Shown: positions 8,206 to 18,087, counted from the stretch's first letter. The stretch is 64,000 bases of DNA from Klebsiella pneumoniae (GCA_945862315.1 CAMAXW010000019.1:1-64000); one strand, 5' to 3'. Translations and numbers: made by a program. The notes: generated by a model not told the origin, from the sequence alone.

Positions 8206-9899
8206 CAAAGCTGGTCGGCTCAGGTGTGCCGCGGCTGGTCGGCGCAGCGCTCCTGTTGAGCACCGCCACCGCCTACGCGGATATTGGCACCTCTATCCAC
8301 AAGATGTTTTCACTGCCCGAAGACATGTCCCATCTCAAACCCACCGCGGTCGTCATGTTTTGCATTTTCGTGGTGATCTCCTTGTCGATCACTTGGTGGG
8401 CCGCTAAGCGTACCAAGTCCACCGCCGACTTCTTCACGGCCGGCGGTAACATTGGCGGCTTCCAAAACGGTCTGGCCATTACCGGCGACTGGTGCTCTTC
8501 CGCCGCTTTAATGGGCATCGCGGCGCTCCTTTACAGCTATGGCTTCGACGGGCTCATTTACTCGGTCGTCCCCTTTGGCGCCTGGCCGCTCATGATGTTT
8601 TTGCTGGCCGAACGCCTGCGTAACCTCGGCAAATACACCGTGGCCGACATCGTCTCCCTGCGTTTTGCGCGGGTCCCCATTCGCACCCTAATCGCCAGTG
8701 CCAGCCTGGCTTTTGTGGTGGGCTATCTCATCGTGCAAATGGTGGGCGCGGGCACGCTCATTTCGAATCTGTTCGGTCTTAACTATGAAATGGCACAGGT
8801 CATGATTGGCGGATTGATTGTGGTCTACGTGGCCTTTGGCGGCATGATCGCCACCACCTACGTCCAAATCGTTAAAGCCGTGCTGCTGCTGTCGGGGGCC
8901 ACTTTTATTGTGGTCGCGGTATTGATGCGCTTTGGCTTTTCGCTAGACGGGCTCTACCAAGCCGCCGTCGATAATCACCCCAGCAAAGAAGCCGTGATGC
9001 AACCCGGTGGGCTGCTGTCGGATCCGGTGAACGCCATTTCCTGCGGCCTCATGCTGCTGCTGGGTGGGGCGGCAATGCCGCACGTGCTGATGCGTTTCTT
9101 CACCGTCCCCAATGCCAAGGAAGCTCGCTTGTCGGTGGCGTGGGCGGCCTCGCTGATTGGCTATTTTTACTTGCTGACGTTCGTCATCGGCTACGGCGCC
9201 ATCGCATTTGTGATGAAAAACCCTGAATTTTTGGACGCCCAAACGGGCCTCATTCGGGGCGGCGCCAATATGGCGGCGATTCACTTGTCCTCGGCGATGG
9301 GCGGGGATTTACTGCTGGGCTTCATTTCGGCGGTTGCCTTCGCCACCATCGTCGCGGTGGTCGCGGGGCTCACCATTGCCGGCGCCTCGGCCATTTCTCA
9401 CGACCTCTACGCCAATGTCTTCCGTCATGGCAAGGCGACTGATGCAGAAGTCATGCGCATGTCCCGCATTGCCGCGCTGTCGCTGGGCGTGCTGGGCATG
9501 GTGCTGGGGATTGCGTTCAAAGACCAAAACATCGCCTATCTCATTGTGCTGCCTTTCACCATCAGCTCCACCGTGTTTTTCCCGGTGTTGTTCCTGGCGA
9601 TGTACTGGCGCCCCTTAACCACCACGGGTGTGGTGGCCGGTGGTTGGCTGGGTCTGGCTTCTGGGGTGATCATGTTAATTCTGGGGCCCACCATCTGGAT
9701 GGACATCTTGGGCAATGCGGCACCGCTATTCCCGTATAAGTATCCCGCCTTGTTCTCCATCGCCATTAGCTTTGGCACCATGATCATCGTCTCCTTGCTC
9801 GACAAGAGCGACCGGGCGAAGCAGGAAATTGCGGCCTTCGCCGACCAATACGTACGCTCGCAGACCGGTCTGGGCGCGGAAGGGGCTGTTCGGCACTGA
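8202..9899 (+). CDS. Sodium:solute symporter, ActP-type, copy 1
   Basis: A 565-residue member of the SSS family closest in layout to cation/acetate symporter ActP. It has a cleavable-looking signal segment (LLLSTATAYA), about 13 membrane spans, and the ActP-like stretches STADFFTAGGNIGGFQNGLA, GGMIATTYVQIVKAVLLL and ISHDLYANVF. The C-terminal [10 protein letters not shown] tail is shared with the second copy. It would import a short carboxylate with Na+; the substrate is not shown by sequence. The MetE-like gene and the duplicated pair suggest specialised carboxylates rather than acetate alone. Confidence 0.9.
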   Translation: MTKLVGSGVPRLVGAALLLSTATAYADIGTSIHKMFSLPEDMSHLKPTAVVMFCIFVVISLSITWWAAKRTKSTADFFTAGGNIGGFQNGLAITGDWCSSAALMGIAALLYSYGFDGLIYSVVPFGAWPLMMFLLAERLRNLGKYTVADIVSLRFARVPIRTLIASASLAFVVGYLIVQMVGAGTLISNLFGLNYEMAQVMIGGLIVVYVAFGGMIATTYVQIVKAVLLLSGATFIVVAVLMRFGFSLDGLYQAAVDNHPSKEAVMQPGGLLSDPVNAISCGLMLLLGGAAMPHVLMRFFTVPNAKEARLSVAWAASLIGYFYLLTFVIGYGAIAFVMKNPEFLDAQTGLIRGGANMAAIHLSSAMGGDLLLGFISAVAFATIVAVVAGLTIAGASAISHDLYANVFRHGKATDAEVMRMSRIAALSLGVLGMVLGIAFKDQNIAYLIVLPFTISSTVFFPVLFLAMYWRPLTTTGVVAGGWLGLASGVIMLILGPTIWMDILGNAAPLFPYKYPALFSIAISFGTMIIVSLLDKSDRAKQEIAAFADQYVRSQTGLGAEGAVRH

Positions 9900-9906
9900 C
9901 GCCAGC

Positions 9907-10221
9907 ATGGAAAACTGGTACCGGGCCATTGATGCGGACCCCCGATTTCACGCCCTCGCCCGCCAGCGCAGCCGTCTGGGCTGGGGGCTCGGGGGTGCAG
10001 TATTGGTGGCCTATTATTCGTTTATCTTGGTCATCGCGTTTAAACCCGCCTGGCTGGTGCGGCCCTTGGGGCCCACTACCGCGATCACGGTCGGGATTGC
10101 GGCGGGTCTTGCGATCATCGCCCTGTGCGTCGCACTGACCGGCGTTTATATCTGGCAGGCTAATCGCGATTTCGACCGCAAAAACCGTGAAATTGTTGAT
10201 GATGCGCGACGCAATGCTTAA
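9907..10221 (+). CDS. DUF485 inner-membrane protein (YjcH-type), copy 2
   Basis: A 104-residue paralogue of the upstream DUF485 protein ([20 protein letters not shown] then two membrane helices and a charged tail). The ATG at 9907 is chosen because it gives the family N-terminus; it lies 7 bp after the preceding symporter stop. It overlaps the following symporter start. Confidence 0.88.
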   Translation: MENWYRAIDADPRFHALARQRSRLGWGLGGAVLVAYYSFILVIAFKPAWLVRPLGPTTAITVGIAAGLAIIALCVALTGVYIWQANRDFDRKNREIVDDARRNA

Positions 10222-11842
10222 GCCACTTGGCCCTGCGCTGCTGCTGTTGGCACCCGCCACGGTGTGGGCCGCTGAGTCCGTGAATTCCGGCGGCATCGCC
10301 ATCACGTTTTTCATCGTGTTTGTCGCCGCAACGCTCGCCATCACTTGGTGGGCCGCGCGGCGCACCCACACGACCCACGATTTCTACGCCGCCGGCGGCA
10401 ACATCAGCGGCCTCCAGAATGGCTTGGCCATCGCCGGGGATTTTATGTCTGCGGCCTCGTTTCTAGGGGTCACGGGGCTAATTTTCGGGTTTGGCTTCGA
10501 TGGCCTGATTTACGCTGTTGGCGGCTTGGCAGGTTGGCCACTCGTGTTGTTCTTATTAAGTGAACGGCTCAAAAATCTCGGCAAATATACGTTCGCCGAC
10601 GCGGTGACACTGCGCCTGGCTGCCACCCCTATTCGCTGTCTCGCGGCCAGCGGTTCGCTGGTGGCAGTGGTGCTTTATCTCATCGGTCAGATGGTGGGCG
10701 CGGGCAAGCTCATCGAAGTGTTGTTTGGGCTAAATTACAGCGTCGCGGTGGGTTGCGTGGGCACGCTGATGATTGTCTATGTGTGCTTTGGCGGCATGTT
10801 AGCCACGACCTGGGTGCAGATTATCAAGGCCGTGCTGCTATTGGGCGGGGCCTCGTTAGTCACGGTGCTGGTGCTGGCGCAGTTTAATTTTTCGCTCAAT
10901 GAACTGTTGCTGGCCGCGCTCACGCAACACGCGAGCGGGGCGGCAGTACTCGCCCCCGGCGGACTGGTAAACGACCCCGTGTCGGTCGTGTCGCTGGGCA
11001 CGGCACTGGTGTTCGGTACGGCGGGGCTGCCGCATATCCTCATGCGATTTTTCACGGTGCCGAACGCCCGCGAGGCCCGACGCTCGGTTTTTTTCGCTAC
11101 CGCGTTCATCGGGTATTTCTACACGCTGACTTTCGTCATCGGCTTTGGCGCAATGGCGCTGGTGATGGGCAACCCGCAGTTTGCGGATGCCACGGGGCGC
11201 TTGCTGGGCGGCGATAATATGGCCGCCATTCACTTAGCCAATGCCGCAGGGGGGCCATTATTGCTGGGCTTCATGTCGGCGGTGTGCTTCGCCACCATTT
11301 TGGCCGTGGTGTCGGGCCTGACGCTGTCTGGCGCCTCGGCTATCTCGCACGATTTGTATGCCAGCGTGTTCCGTCCAAACGCCAGCGAACAAGAGGTCGT
11401 ACGGGTGTCCCGCTATGCCACCATCGTGCTCGGCGTTGTCGCGGTACTGTTAGCGTTGTTGTTCGAGTCCCAGAACGTGGCCTACTTGGTGCTGATGGCC
11501 TTTACGGTCGGCGCCAGCGTTAATTTTCCGCTGCTGTTCCTTGCCCTGTTCTGGCGCAACCTCACCACGTCCGGCGCTCTTACGGGTGGGGTGATGGGTC
11601 TCGTGACGGCGGTGGGCTGTATTGTCTTGGGCCCCACTGTTTGGGTGGAGGTTTTGGGTCACGCCGAACCCATAGTGCCCTACAAATATCCCGCACTCTT
11701 TGCGATGTGCGCGTCTTTCAGCGGCAGCATTGTGGTGTCGCTGCTGGACCGTAGCGCGCGTGCCACGCGCGAGCGTGCCGGCTTTAACGCCCAGTACATT
11801 CGTTCCCAAACCGGCTTGGGCGCTGAGGGGACGCCGGCTTAA
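10214..11842 (+). CDS. Sodium:solute symporter, ActP-type, copy 2
   Basis: About 542 residues, clearly paralogous to the symporter at 8202-9899 ([49 protein letters not shown], the shared C-terminal SQTGLGAEG). The ATG at 10214 gives a signal segment ending ATVWAAES and overlaps the DUF485 stop by 8 bp. In-frame ATGs at 10199 and 10202 are alternatives. The two DUF485/SSS pairs probably arose by tandem duplication and may take different organic acids. Confidence 0.88.
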   Translation: MLKPLGPALLLLAPATVWAAESVNSGGIAITFFIVFVAATLAITWWAARRTHTTHDFYAAGGNISGLQNGLAIAGDFMSAASFLGVTGLIFGFGFDGLIYAVGGLAGWPLVLFLLSERLKNLGKYTFADAVTLRLAATPIRCLAASGSLVAVVLYLIGQMVGAGKLIEVLFGLNYSVAVGCVGTLMIVYVCFGGMLATTWVQIIKAVLLLGGASLVTVLVLAQFNFSLNELLLAALTQHASGAAVLAPGGLVNDPVSVVSLGTALVFGTAGLPHILMRFFTVPNAREARRSVFFATAFIGYFYTLTFVIGFGAMALVMGNPQFADATGRLLGGDNMAAIHLANAAGGPLLLGFMSAVCFATILAVVSGLTLSGASAISHDLYASVFRPNASEQEVVRVSRYATIVLGVVAVLLALLFESQNVAYLVLMAFTVGASVNFPLLFLALFWRNLTTSGALTGGVMGLVTAVGCIVLGPTVWVEVLGHAEPIVPYKYPALFAMCASFSGSIVVSLLDRSARATRERAGFNAQYIRSQTGLGAEGTPA

Positions 11843-11859
11843 CCCCGCCCCTTCTAGGC

Positions 11860-11877
11860 CCGCCCGCTAACGGGCGG
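11860..11877. terminator. GC-rich hairpin between convergent genes
   Basis: CCGCCCG-CTAA-CGGGCGG forms a perfect 7-bp stem between the convergent symporter and PEBP genes. There is no T-run, so it is only a candidate terminator or transcript-end stabiliser. Confidence 0.4.
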
Positions 11878-11900
11878 CGCCCCATTCGGCCGCGCCTGGC

Positions 11901-12401
11901 TTAGCGTTTAAACAAGCCAATCAGGCTGGCTTTGGCCAACGTGCTGAAGTTCAGATGAAAACCCACGATCGCAGCCGAAGTATCCGCCGTGACCGGCAGG
12001 GTGTTCATGCTCACTGCGTGCACGGTAAAAATGTAACGGTGCACATGGGCCCCCGGTGGCGGGCAAGGGCCACCGTAACCGGGCTTGCTAAAATCGGTGC
12101 GGACTTCCACCGCCCCAGCTGGCATTTTGCCACTCGCGGGATCGCCCGCGCCCACCGGCAGCGAGGTCACAGTGGCTGGAATATTCGCCACCACCCAATG
12201 CCAGAAGCCACTGCCAGTCGGCGCATCAGGGTCGTAGCAAGTCACGGCGTAGCTTTGCGTGCCCTCGGGGGCGCCGCTCCAAGACAGCTGTGGCGACAAA
12301 TTGCCACCGCTGCAACCAAAGCCATAAGCGGCTGACAAAACGTGGTCATGGCCTAGGTAGTCGCCTTCGCCAAAACTCTCACTGGTGAGGATCAAAGACA
12401 T
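11901..12401 (-). CDS. YbhB/YbcL-family Raf-kinase-inhibitor-like (PEBP) protein
   Basis: A 166-residue protein with the PEBP ligand-pocket motifs CYDPDAPTGSGFWHWVVANI and GGPCPPPGAHVHRYIF, which are diagnostic for the family. Bacterial members are soluble with unclear physiological roles. It is a single gene with its own promoter region downstream of pntAB. Confidence 0.93.
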   Translation of the reverse strand: MSLILTSESFGEGDYLGHDHVLSAAYGFGCSGGNLSPQLSWSGAPEGTQSYAVTCYDPDAPTGSGFWHWVVANIPATVTSLPVGAGDPASGKMPAGAVEVRTDFSKPGYGGPCPPPGAHVHRYIFTVHAVSMNTLPVTADTSAAIVGFHLNFSTLAKASLIGLFKR

Positions 12402-12459
12402 GGGGTTTCCTTCGAATTTTCCGAATATTACCGGGCATCAATGGCCGGCATGTTTACCA

Positions 12460-13863
12460 CTAAGCTGCGCGCAGCGCTGACAGCACCTCGTCCAGCATCT
12501 TCTTGGCGTCGCCGAACAACATGCGGTTGTTCTCTTTATAGAAGAGCGGGTTATCCACACCGGCATAACCGGAGGCCATCGAGCGCTTCATCACGATAGA
12601 CGTTCTGGCCTTCCAGACTTCTAGCACCGGCATCCCAGCAATAGGACTGTTGGGGTCGTCTTGCGCACCTGGGTTAACGATGTCGTTGGCGCCAATGACC
12701 ATCACCAAGTCGGTCTTGGGGAAATCGGCGTTGATTTCGTCCATCTCCGCCACGATGTCGTAGGGCACGCGGGCTTCTGCCAGCAACACGTTCATGTGGC
12801 CGGGCATGCGTCCTGCCACCGGATGAATCGCAAAATGAACGTCGATGCCTTTAGCGCGCAGGAGCTTGGTAATTTCGCACACGGTGTGTTGGGCCTGGGC
12901 TACTGCCATGCCGTAACCGGGCACAAAAATGACTTTCCCGGCATTGCGCAGCAAGTCTGCCGTTTCCTCGGCGTCGATAGGCTGCACCTCGCCCTGCTGG
13001 GCGTCACCGGCTGCCACTACCGTGCCGCCAGCCGTGCCAAATCCGCCAGCAATGACGCTAAAGAAATTGCGGTTCATCGCCCGACACATGATGTAGGAGA
13101 GAATCGCCCCTGAAGATCCCACCAGCGCGCCGGTGACGATCAAGAGGTCGTTGCTTAACATAAAGCCCGTGGCCGACGCCGCCCAGCCCGAATAGCTATT
13201 GAGCATCGACACCACTACCGGCATATCGGCCCCGCCAATGGCCATCACCATGTGCACCCCAAAGGCCAGCGCGATGAAGGTCATGACGAACAGGAACAGC
13301 ATGCCAGCCCCGTGAGAGGCCACGTTAATGAACAAAGAGCAGCACCAGATCACCGCCAGTAAGCCCGCCAAATTCAGTAAATGACGCGCGGGCAGCAACA
13401 GGGGTTTGCCGGAAATACGCCCAGACAGCTTGCCGAAGGCGATCACCGAACCAGAGAACGTCACCGCACCAATCAGGATACCGATGTAAATCTCGACTTC
13501 ATGGATGGTCTTCTCAACGCCAAAAAACTCGATGGAGTTATCGACATAGCTCGTATAGCCAATGAGCACGGCGGCCAGGCCCACCAAGCTGTGCATCAGC
13601 GCGACCAACTCCGGCATTTGCGTCATCTGCACGCGCTTGGCAGCCGCCATGCCTACGCCACCGCCAATGAGCATTGCGATGATCACCGGCACGATGCTGG
13701 TGACCTTGGGCCCCAGCAATGTGGCGAGAATGGCGATCGCCATACCCGCGATACCGTAGTGATTGCCGCGCCGAGAAGTCTCGGGATTAGACAGGCCGCC
13801 CAAACTGAGAATAAACAGAATTGTTGCGGCGATATAAGAGACCGTCACCAAACCTTCGCTCAT
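12460..13863 (-). CDS. pntB: NAD(P) transhydrogenase subunit beta
   Basis: This 467-residue protein has eight or nine membrane helices (domain II) followed by the NADP(H)-binding domain III, where [16 protein letters not shown] and [20 protein letters not shown] are the characteristic NADP site. PntB couples hydride transfer between NADH and NADP+ to proton translocation with PntA. Start at 13863 ([14 protein letters not shown]) gives the usual N-terminus. It is 5 bp after the pntA stop, so they form an operon. Confidence 0.97.
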   Translation of the reverse strand: MSEGLVTVSYIAATILFILSLGGLSNPETSRRGNHYGIAGMAIAILATLLGPKVTSIVPVIIAMLIGGGVGMAAAKRVQMTQMPELVALMHSLVGLAAVLIGYTSYVDNSIEFFGVEKTIHEVEIYIGILIGAVTFSGSVIAFGKLSGRISGKPLLLPARHLLNLAGLLAVIWCCSLFINVASHGAGMLFLFVMTFIALAFGVHMVMAIGGADMPVVVSMLNSYSGWAASATGFMLSNDLLIVTGALVGSSGAILSYIMCRAMNRNFFSVIAGGFGTAGGTVVAAGDAQQGEVQPIDAEETADLLRNAGKVIFVPGYGMAVAQAQHTVCEITKLLRAKGIDVHFAIHPVAGRMPGHMNVLLAEARVPYDIVAEMDEINADFPKTDLVMVIGANDIVNPGAQDDPNSPIAGMPVLEVWKARTSIVMKRSMASGYAGVDNPLFYKENNRMLFGDAKKMLDEVLSALRAA

Positions 13864-13868
13864 GGCGA

Positions 13869-15422
13869 TTACTCCGAACGACGAAACATGCTGAGCATGC
13901 GCTGGGTAACCCAGAAGCCGCCAACCATGTTTACGGTGGTGAGAACCAGCGCCGCGCCGCCGAGCAGCGTTAGCAGCACACCGGGCGATGAAATTTGCAG
14001 AATGGCGCCAATTCCGATGATGCTGCTGATAGCGTTGGTCACGCTCATCAGCGGCGTATGCAGGGCCGGCGTGACGTTCCAAATCACCATGTAGCCCACA
14101 AAACAGGACAGCACGAACACCATGAGGTGGGCCATAAAGGCCGGCGGTGCCACACTGCCCAGCCACAGGAGTGCCAGCGCGCCACCCGCCAATACCAGCA
14201 GGCTGCGCAAGCCCGCCGACAACATAGGCGCGGCAGCAACCGGCGGCGGCGCCACCGCACTCGGCGCGGCAGCTGGCGCGGCCGAGAGTCGCGGCGGCGG
14301 GGGCGGCCACGTAATGGCGCCCTCATGGATGACCGTGGCGCCACGCACCAATTCATCGTCCATATTCACCGTCATGGTGCCGTCTTTACCCGGGGTGACT
14401 TCTTCAATCAGCCGCAGCAAATTGGTGGCGTAGAGCTGGCTGGACTGGCGTGCCATGCGGCTGGGCAAATCTGTGTAGCCCACAATGCGTACCCCGTGGC
14501 GCTCGACCACCTGCCCCGGCACGGTGAGTTCGCAGTTGCCGCCTTGCTCGGCAGCCAAGTCAACGATCACGCTGCCCGGCTGCATGGAGGCGACCATCTG
14601 CGCGGTAATCAGGCGCGGCGCTGGCTTGCCGGGAATGAGTGCGGTGGTCACCACCACGTCTACTTCCGCGCATTGCTTGGCGATCATCGCCAGCTGCGCG
14701 CGTTGAAAACCCTCGCTCATGACCTTGGCGTAGCCGCCCACGCCGGTCCCTTCTTCTTGGTATTCCACCGGCACAAATTCTGCACCGAGGCTTTTGATTT
14801 GGTCGCCGACTTCCGGCCGAGTATCGGTGGCCCGCACGATAGCGCCCATCCCATTGGCAGCCCCAATGGCGGCCAACCCTGCCACACCCGCGCCGATAAC
14901 AAATACTTTGGCCGGCGGCACCCGCCCAGCGGCGGTAATCTGCCCTGTAAAAAAGCGACCGAAATTTTGCGCCGCTTCAATAATGGCGCGATAGCCCGCG
15001 ATATTGGCCATAGAACTGAGCGCATCGGCTTTCTGCGCCCGCGAGATGCGCGGCACACTGTCCATCGCGAGCACGGTAGCCCGACGTTCAGCCAAACGCT
15101 CCATCAGGACGGGATTTTGCGCCGGCCACAGAAAGCTGATCAGCCGACCGCCTTCGGGCAATAGCGCTACTTCGTCGGGCGCGTCGAGCGACGGACCCCG
15201 CACTTTCAGCACGATGTCTGAACTCGACCACAGCTCAGCGGCCTCGGCGAGAATCTCCACGCCCACCGCTCGATAGGCGTCGTCGGCCAAATCGGCCGCG
15301 GCACCCGCGCCTTGTTCTAAAGCCACCGTATAACCGAGCTTAATCAGTTTCGCGGCGACATCGGGCGTGGTCGCCACACGCTTTTCGCCAGCGTAGGTCT
15401 CCTTCGGAACGCCAATACGCAT
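13869..15422 (-). CDS. pntA: NAD(P) transhydrogenase subunit alpha (fused)
   Basis: A 517-residue alpha subunit of the single-chain type found in E. coli: domain I with the alanine-dehydrogenase-like NAD site ([17 protein letters not shown] at the start, [20 protein letters not shown] in the middle), an Ala/Pro-rich linker near residue 380-400, and four C-terminal membrane helices. Some proteobacteria split this into PntAA and PntAB; here it is intact. It makes NADPH at the expense of the proton gradient. Confidence 0.97.
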   Translation of the reverse strand: MRIGVPKETYAGEKRVATTPDVAAKLIKLGYTVALEQGAGAAADLADDAYRAVGVEILAEAAELWSSSDIVLKVRGPSLDAPDEVALLPEGGRLISFLWPAQNPVLMERLAERRATVLAMDSVPRISRAQKADALSSMANIAGYRAIIEAAQNFGRFFTGQITAAGRVPPAKVFVIGAGVAGLAAIGAANGMGAIVRATDTRPEVGDQIKSLGAEFVPVEYQEEGTGVGGYAKVMSEGFQRAQLAMIAKQCAEVDVVVTTALIPGKPAPRLITAQMVASMQPGSVIVDLAAEQGGNCELTVPGQVVERHGVRIVGYTDLPSRMARQSSQLYATNLLRLIEEVTPGKDGTMTVNMDDELVRGATVIHEGAITWPPPPPRLSAAPAAAPSAVAPPPVAAAPMLSAGLRSLLVLAGGALALLWLGSVAPPAFMAHLMVFVLSCFVGYMVIWNVTPALHTPLMSVTNAISSIIGIGAILQISSPGVLLTLLGGAALVLTTVNMVGGFWVTQRMLSMFRRSE

Positions 15423-15548
15423 TCAAGGTCTCCTTCGGAAAGTCTGTTTGCAACATCCGTGGCACTCGCCCCACACGCCGCCTTTGGATGACCCAAGGCC
15501 GGGTGCCGCGCCCGAGCGCCAATCGTAAAATGAGGGTGAATTCTAAGC

Positions 15549-15566
15549 CCATACGCTACCGTATGG
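15549..15566. promoter_or_regulatory. Perfect inverted repeat upstream of pntA
   Basis: CCATACGCTACCGTATGG is a 7-bp perfect inverted repeat with a 4-base spacer, about 130 bp upstream of the pntA start and 145 bp before the tRNA. It could be an operator or a small hairpin; no regulator is assigned. Confidence 0.35.
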
Positions 15567-15709
15567 AGGCCGCGTTAAGCTGCCCGGACAGTATAGGCAA
15601 GCCGAGGTTTTGGCAAATGCAAGCGCCCCTGTAGCGCCCGTTGCTGGCGCCACGCGCGACGGGCTAGTGCCGAGGTGACGCTGCAGGCACAATTCGCCCC
15701 CTGCAGCAC

Positions 15710-15862
15710 GCGCCCATAGCTCAGCTGGATAGAGTACCTGGCTTCGAACCAGGTGGTCGGAGGTTCGACGGGCTCGCAACGCGAGTCCGGACGCACGCAG
15801 TGCGCCCCGCAGGGGTGAACAAACGCCCTAGCGTTTGTGAATCTATCCGTCCGGGCGCGCCA
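15710..15862 (+). tRNA. tRNA-Arg(UCG) interrupted in the T-loop
   Basis: The 5' part is a normal tRNA-Arg: acceptor GCGCCCA, D-arm with AGCTCAGCTGGATAGAG, anticodon arm CCTGG-CTTCGAA-CCAGG (anticodon TCG), variable region GTGGTC and T-arm GGAGGTTCGA. After TTCGA (15764-15768) 72 bases intervene before ATCTATCCGTCC and an acceptor-like GGGCGC-G-CCA end (CCA at 15860-15862). The 3' acceptor strand pairs with the 5' strand at six of seven positions, but the T-stem would carry a mismatch. The gene is either spliced, inactive, or a recombinant of native 5' half and island 3' half. The integrase stop lies 14 bp downstream, so this is the integration site. Confidence 0.7.
15769..15840 (+). other. 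72-nt structured insertion in tRNA-Arg T-loop, copy 1
   Basis: The insertion folds into a hairpin GGGCTCGC-AAC-GCGAGTCC, a small CGCAC-GCA-GTGCG hairpin, CCCC-GCA-GGGG, and CAAACGC-CCTA-GCGTTTG. Copies at 37665-37736 and 42583-42654 have exactly the same length. The first hairpin changes from A-U to G-U pairing between copies while keeping its fold. It is far too short for a group I or II intron. No coding role is apparent. Confidence 0.6.
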
Positions 15863-15876
15863 ATTCTTCTTCAAAT

Positions 15877-16980
15877 TCAAAGCGCTGACATGGCGCGCGA
15901 ACCGGCGTTCTGTTTCAGCACCACCAATGCCGGAGTTTTGCCGGACTTTCCTTCACACACCCGATTTGCCGCTTCCAGCAACTCCGCCAACTCCGGCGCG
16001 GAGTAGTGCGAAGTGATGTCGCCGTTGCGATGACCGAGCAACACTTTCCTTGTCTCCAGCGGCACCCCTGCGGCACGCAGCCGTCGACCAAACGTGTGCT
16101 TCAAGTCGTGCACCCGGACATGCTTCAGACCCACCGTCGCCCGGAGTCGCTTCCAGGCGCTGTTGTTGATCTGTAGCACCGGACGACCGCGGTAGCTGAA
16201 CACATGCGTGGGATGCATCCCGCGCACGCTCTCCACCACCGACTTCGCCACCCGGTTCAACACCACCAGACGGTCTTCGCCGTTCTTCACGCCCGAGCCC
16301 GGAATGATGAACACCGAGGTCTCCAGTTCCGGCACCTTGATCTCCCACTCCCAGCGCAGGCGACACACCTCCTGCTCACGACACCCCGTGTTGATCTTGA
16401 AGAGGCACATCCGGGCCAGATGGTCCGGCAAGGCCTTCAGCAAGATCCCCTGCTCATCCCACGACAAGGGATAAGGCTTGCGCGCATCGTTGATCGGCAG
16501 CATCTGGATCAAGGGCGCGGTATCCAGCCAGGTCTTGCCCGACTCGTCCCGCCACAGCCTCGCCGCCAGATTCAGCACCCGCCGCACCACACTCAAAGCG
16601 AGGTTGATGCTCTTGTTCTTGATGCCTGCCTGCTGCCGCGCCTCGATGAACGTGCGCAGGGTGCCGAGGTGCACCTGCTCGATTTCCAAGTCGCCGATGT
16701 AAGGGTCCAGCTGCCGCAGATGCATCGCGTAATCCGCGATGCTTCTTAAGCTCAGGTTTTCCTCGAGGTAGCGGGTCGCCGCCTCACGAAACACCCGACG
16801 TGGCCGCACGCCAAACATCTTTTGCATCCGGGCTTCCTCAATTCGCCGCGCCAAAATCAGCTCGGCCGTTTTGAGGTCGCCCGTTCCAGTGCTTTCGTGA
16901 ATCTTGCGACCGAAGATCTGCTTGTCGATATGCCAGATCCCACCGCGTTCACGCAGCCCCGGGATTCTTTTGCGTCCCAT
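15877..16980 (-). CDS. Tyrosine recombinase / phage-type integrase
   Basis: A 367-residue site-specific recombinase. Catalytic residues are visible: Arg in INTGCREQEVCRLRW, His291 in VHDLKHTFGRRL, His317 in LLGHRNG, and Tyr326 in ITSHYS. The second catalytic Arg (HxxR) reads Lys294; as I recall, HDLKHTFGRRLRAAGV is normal in this integrase subgroup. The gene points toward the interrupted tRNA-Arg, whose 3' end is 14 bp beyond the stop, the classic layout for tRNA-site integration. C-terminal relics of close relatives lie beside the other two tRNA-like copies. Confidence 0.93.
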   Translation of the reverse strand: MGRKRIPGLRERGGIWHIDKQIFGRKIHESTGTGDLKTAELILARRIEEARMQKMFGVRPRRVFREAATRYLEENLSLRSIADYAMHLRQLDPYIGDLEIEQVHLGTLRTFIEARQQAGIKNKSINLALSVVRRVLNLAARLWRDESGKTWLDTAPLIQMLPINDARKPYPLSWDEQGILLKALPDHLARMCLFKINTGCREQEVCRLRWEWEIKVPELETSVFIIPGSGVKNGEDRLVVLNRVAKSVVESVRGMHPTHVFSYRGRPVLQINNSAWKRLRATVGLKHVRVHDLKHTFGRRLRAAGVPLETRKVLLGHRNGDITSHYSAPELAELLEAANRVCEGKSGKTPALVVLKQNAGSRAMSAL

Positions 16981-17207
16981 ATTCCTTCTCCTTGTGGATT
17001 GGAGGCGGGACGCCCGTTGCGGCGCTTATAGTCCTCAACCCATGCGTCCAGTTCAAGGCGGTCGAAAGCAATCCCCTGACGTCCAATGCGGAGTTCCGTG
17101 AGGCAGGGCCGGACCTCACGGTTGAAGCGGTTGCGGTCCATGCCGAGGTAGCGCGGGGCGTCGCGGAAACGGAGCAGGCGGGGCGTGATGGATGGGGCGT
17201 GCTGCAT
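16857..17207 (-). CDS. Excisionase-like small DNA-binding protein
   Basis: About 116 residues. The N-terminal half (LRFRDAPRYLGMDRNRFNRE, then GRQGIAFDRLELDAWVEDY) looks like a winged-helix AlpA/Xis-type DNA-binding fold. The C-terminal tail (GISTSRSSVARFTKALERAT) is a low-complexity segment I recall from relatives beside such integrases. It overlaps the integrase start by 124 bp in another frame, which is unusual but consistent with coupled expression. ATG 17207 is preferred over an upstream TTG. Confidence 0.65.
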   Translation of the reverse strand: MQHAPSITPRLLRFRDAPRYLGMDRNRFNREVRPCLTELRIGRQGIAFDRLELDAWVEDYKRRNGRPASNPQGEGIWDAKESRGCVNAVGSGISTSRSSVARFTKALERATSKRPS

Positions 17208-17220
17208 GCAGATTCGCTCG

Positions 17221-18087
17221 TCAGCGGCCAAGGTAAATGGCCGTCACCGCTTCCCGCTCGTGGCCGAGTTCGCGGCTGATGGTGAGGCGGGCGGCGCGGT
17301 CGGTTTGCTTCTGTGCGGCGGTGAGTTGTGCGGACACTGGCCCACCGGCCGCCGGGCACGGCAGCCCTGTTAATTCCTGATAGCGCTGCTGCGCATAGGC
17401 ATGACGGAGCCCGTGAAGTTTGGAGAGCCCGGCGCGGCTGGTGTGCCCTTCGTAGACGCGGAGCTGCTGCACGTAGTTGCGATTCGGTGGGATGAGCGAG
17501 CCGCGGCCGGCCAGCTGGTGCGCGCGGTGCAGGACCTCGCGTTGGGCGTCGGTGCGAATCGGAATCTCCCGCGCCTTGCCGCCCTTGGTCCAGGAATCTT
17601 TGAGCGTTAGCTGGTCGCCCCTGTCGGCGTAGCTCGGGACGAACTTGATGGCCTCCTCCCGCCGCAGCCCGAAGGCTTGTTGGAGTTCGAGGCTCATTCG
17701 GACGTGAGCGTCCTTGATGTTGGCAAGCGCCTCAGCCGAGACCACCCGCGCCTTGCTCACGTTGCTGACGAACTGGCGGTCCGGAATCCCGTAGTGGTCG
17801 TTGGTGCGGGCAATCACGTTCTGGCGGTTTACTTTCTCTGCCCACCACCGCAGCGCCGTCATGCGGTTCTTGATGGTCGCGACCGCGAGGTTCGCGTCCT
17901 GCCAGTGTTTGATCAGCGCCTCCACGTGTTTGGGTTTGAGCGACTGCGCGCTCATCGCTCGAAAGCCAAGTTCATGCAGCTGGTGTGCGGCTAAATCGAG
18001 CATCCGCTGCCGCTGCGCCTGGGTGGCGTAGCTGCCGTCGCGGTTGTTCCTGCAAAGGGTTTTGAGTTGGTAGTTGAGGTCTCTCAT
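17221..18087 (-). CDS. Integrase-domain protein (second tyrosine recombinase)
   Basis: A 288-residue protein with an N-terminal SAM-like core-binding domain (residues 1-110, KPKHVEALIKHWQDANLAVA) and a catalytic domain: FGLRREEAIKF (Arg I), KLHGLRHAYAQQRY (His-x-x-Arg), RELGHEREAVTAIYLGR (His and Tyr near the C-terminus). Such proteins occur in integrative elements and may act in excision or transfer. ATG 18087 (MRDLNYQLKTLCRNN) is chosen; upstream in-frame sequence is not protein-like. A 5'-truncated copy lies at 33619-34060 on the same strand. Confidence 0.85.
   Translation of the reverse strand: MRDLNYQLKTLCRNNRDGSYATQAQRQRMLDLAAHQLHELGFRAMSAQSLKPKHVEALIKHWQDANLAVATIKNRMTALRWWAEKVNRQNVIARTNDHYGIPDRQFVSNVSKARVVSAEALANIKDAHVRMSLELQQAFGLRREEAIKFVPSYADRGDQLTLKDSWTKGGKAREIPIRTDAQREVLHRAHQLAGRGSLIPPNRNYVQQLRVYEGHTSRAGLSKLHGLRHAYAQQRYQELTGLPCPAAGGPVSAQLTAAQKQTDRAARLTISRELGHEREAVTAIYLGR

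Noticed and set aside
13381-15164. Long plus-strand frames opposite pntAB
   Set aside because: Shadow frames of the highly conserved pntA and pntB; no motifs of their own.
15575-15880. Minus-strand frames through the tRNA and its copies encoding a conserved-looking peptide (with VEPPTTWFE)
   Set aside because: The same peptide appears at all three tRNA-like units because the DNA is repeated; base conservation follows RNA stems, so it is not evidence for a protein.
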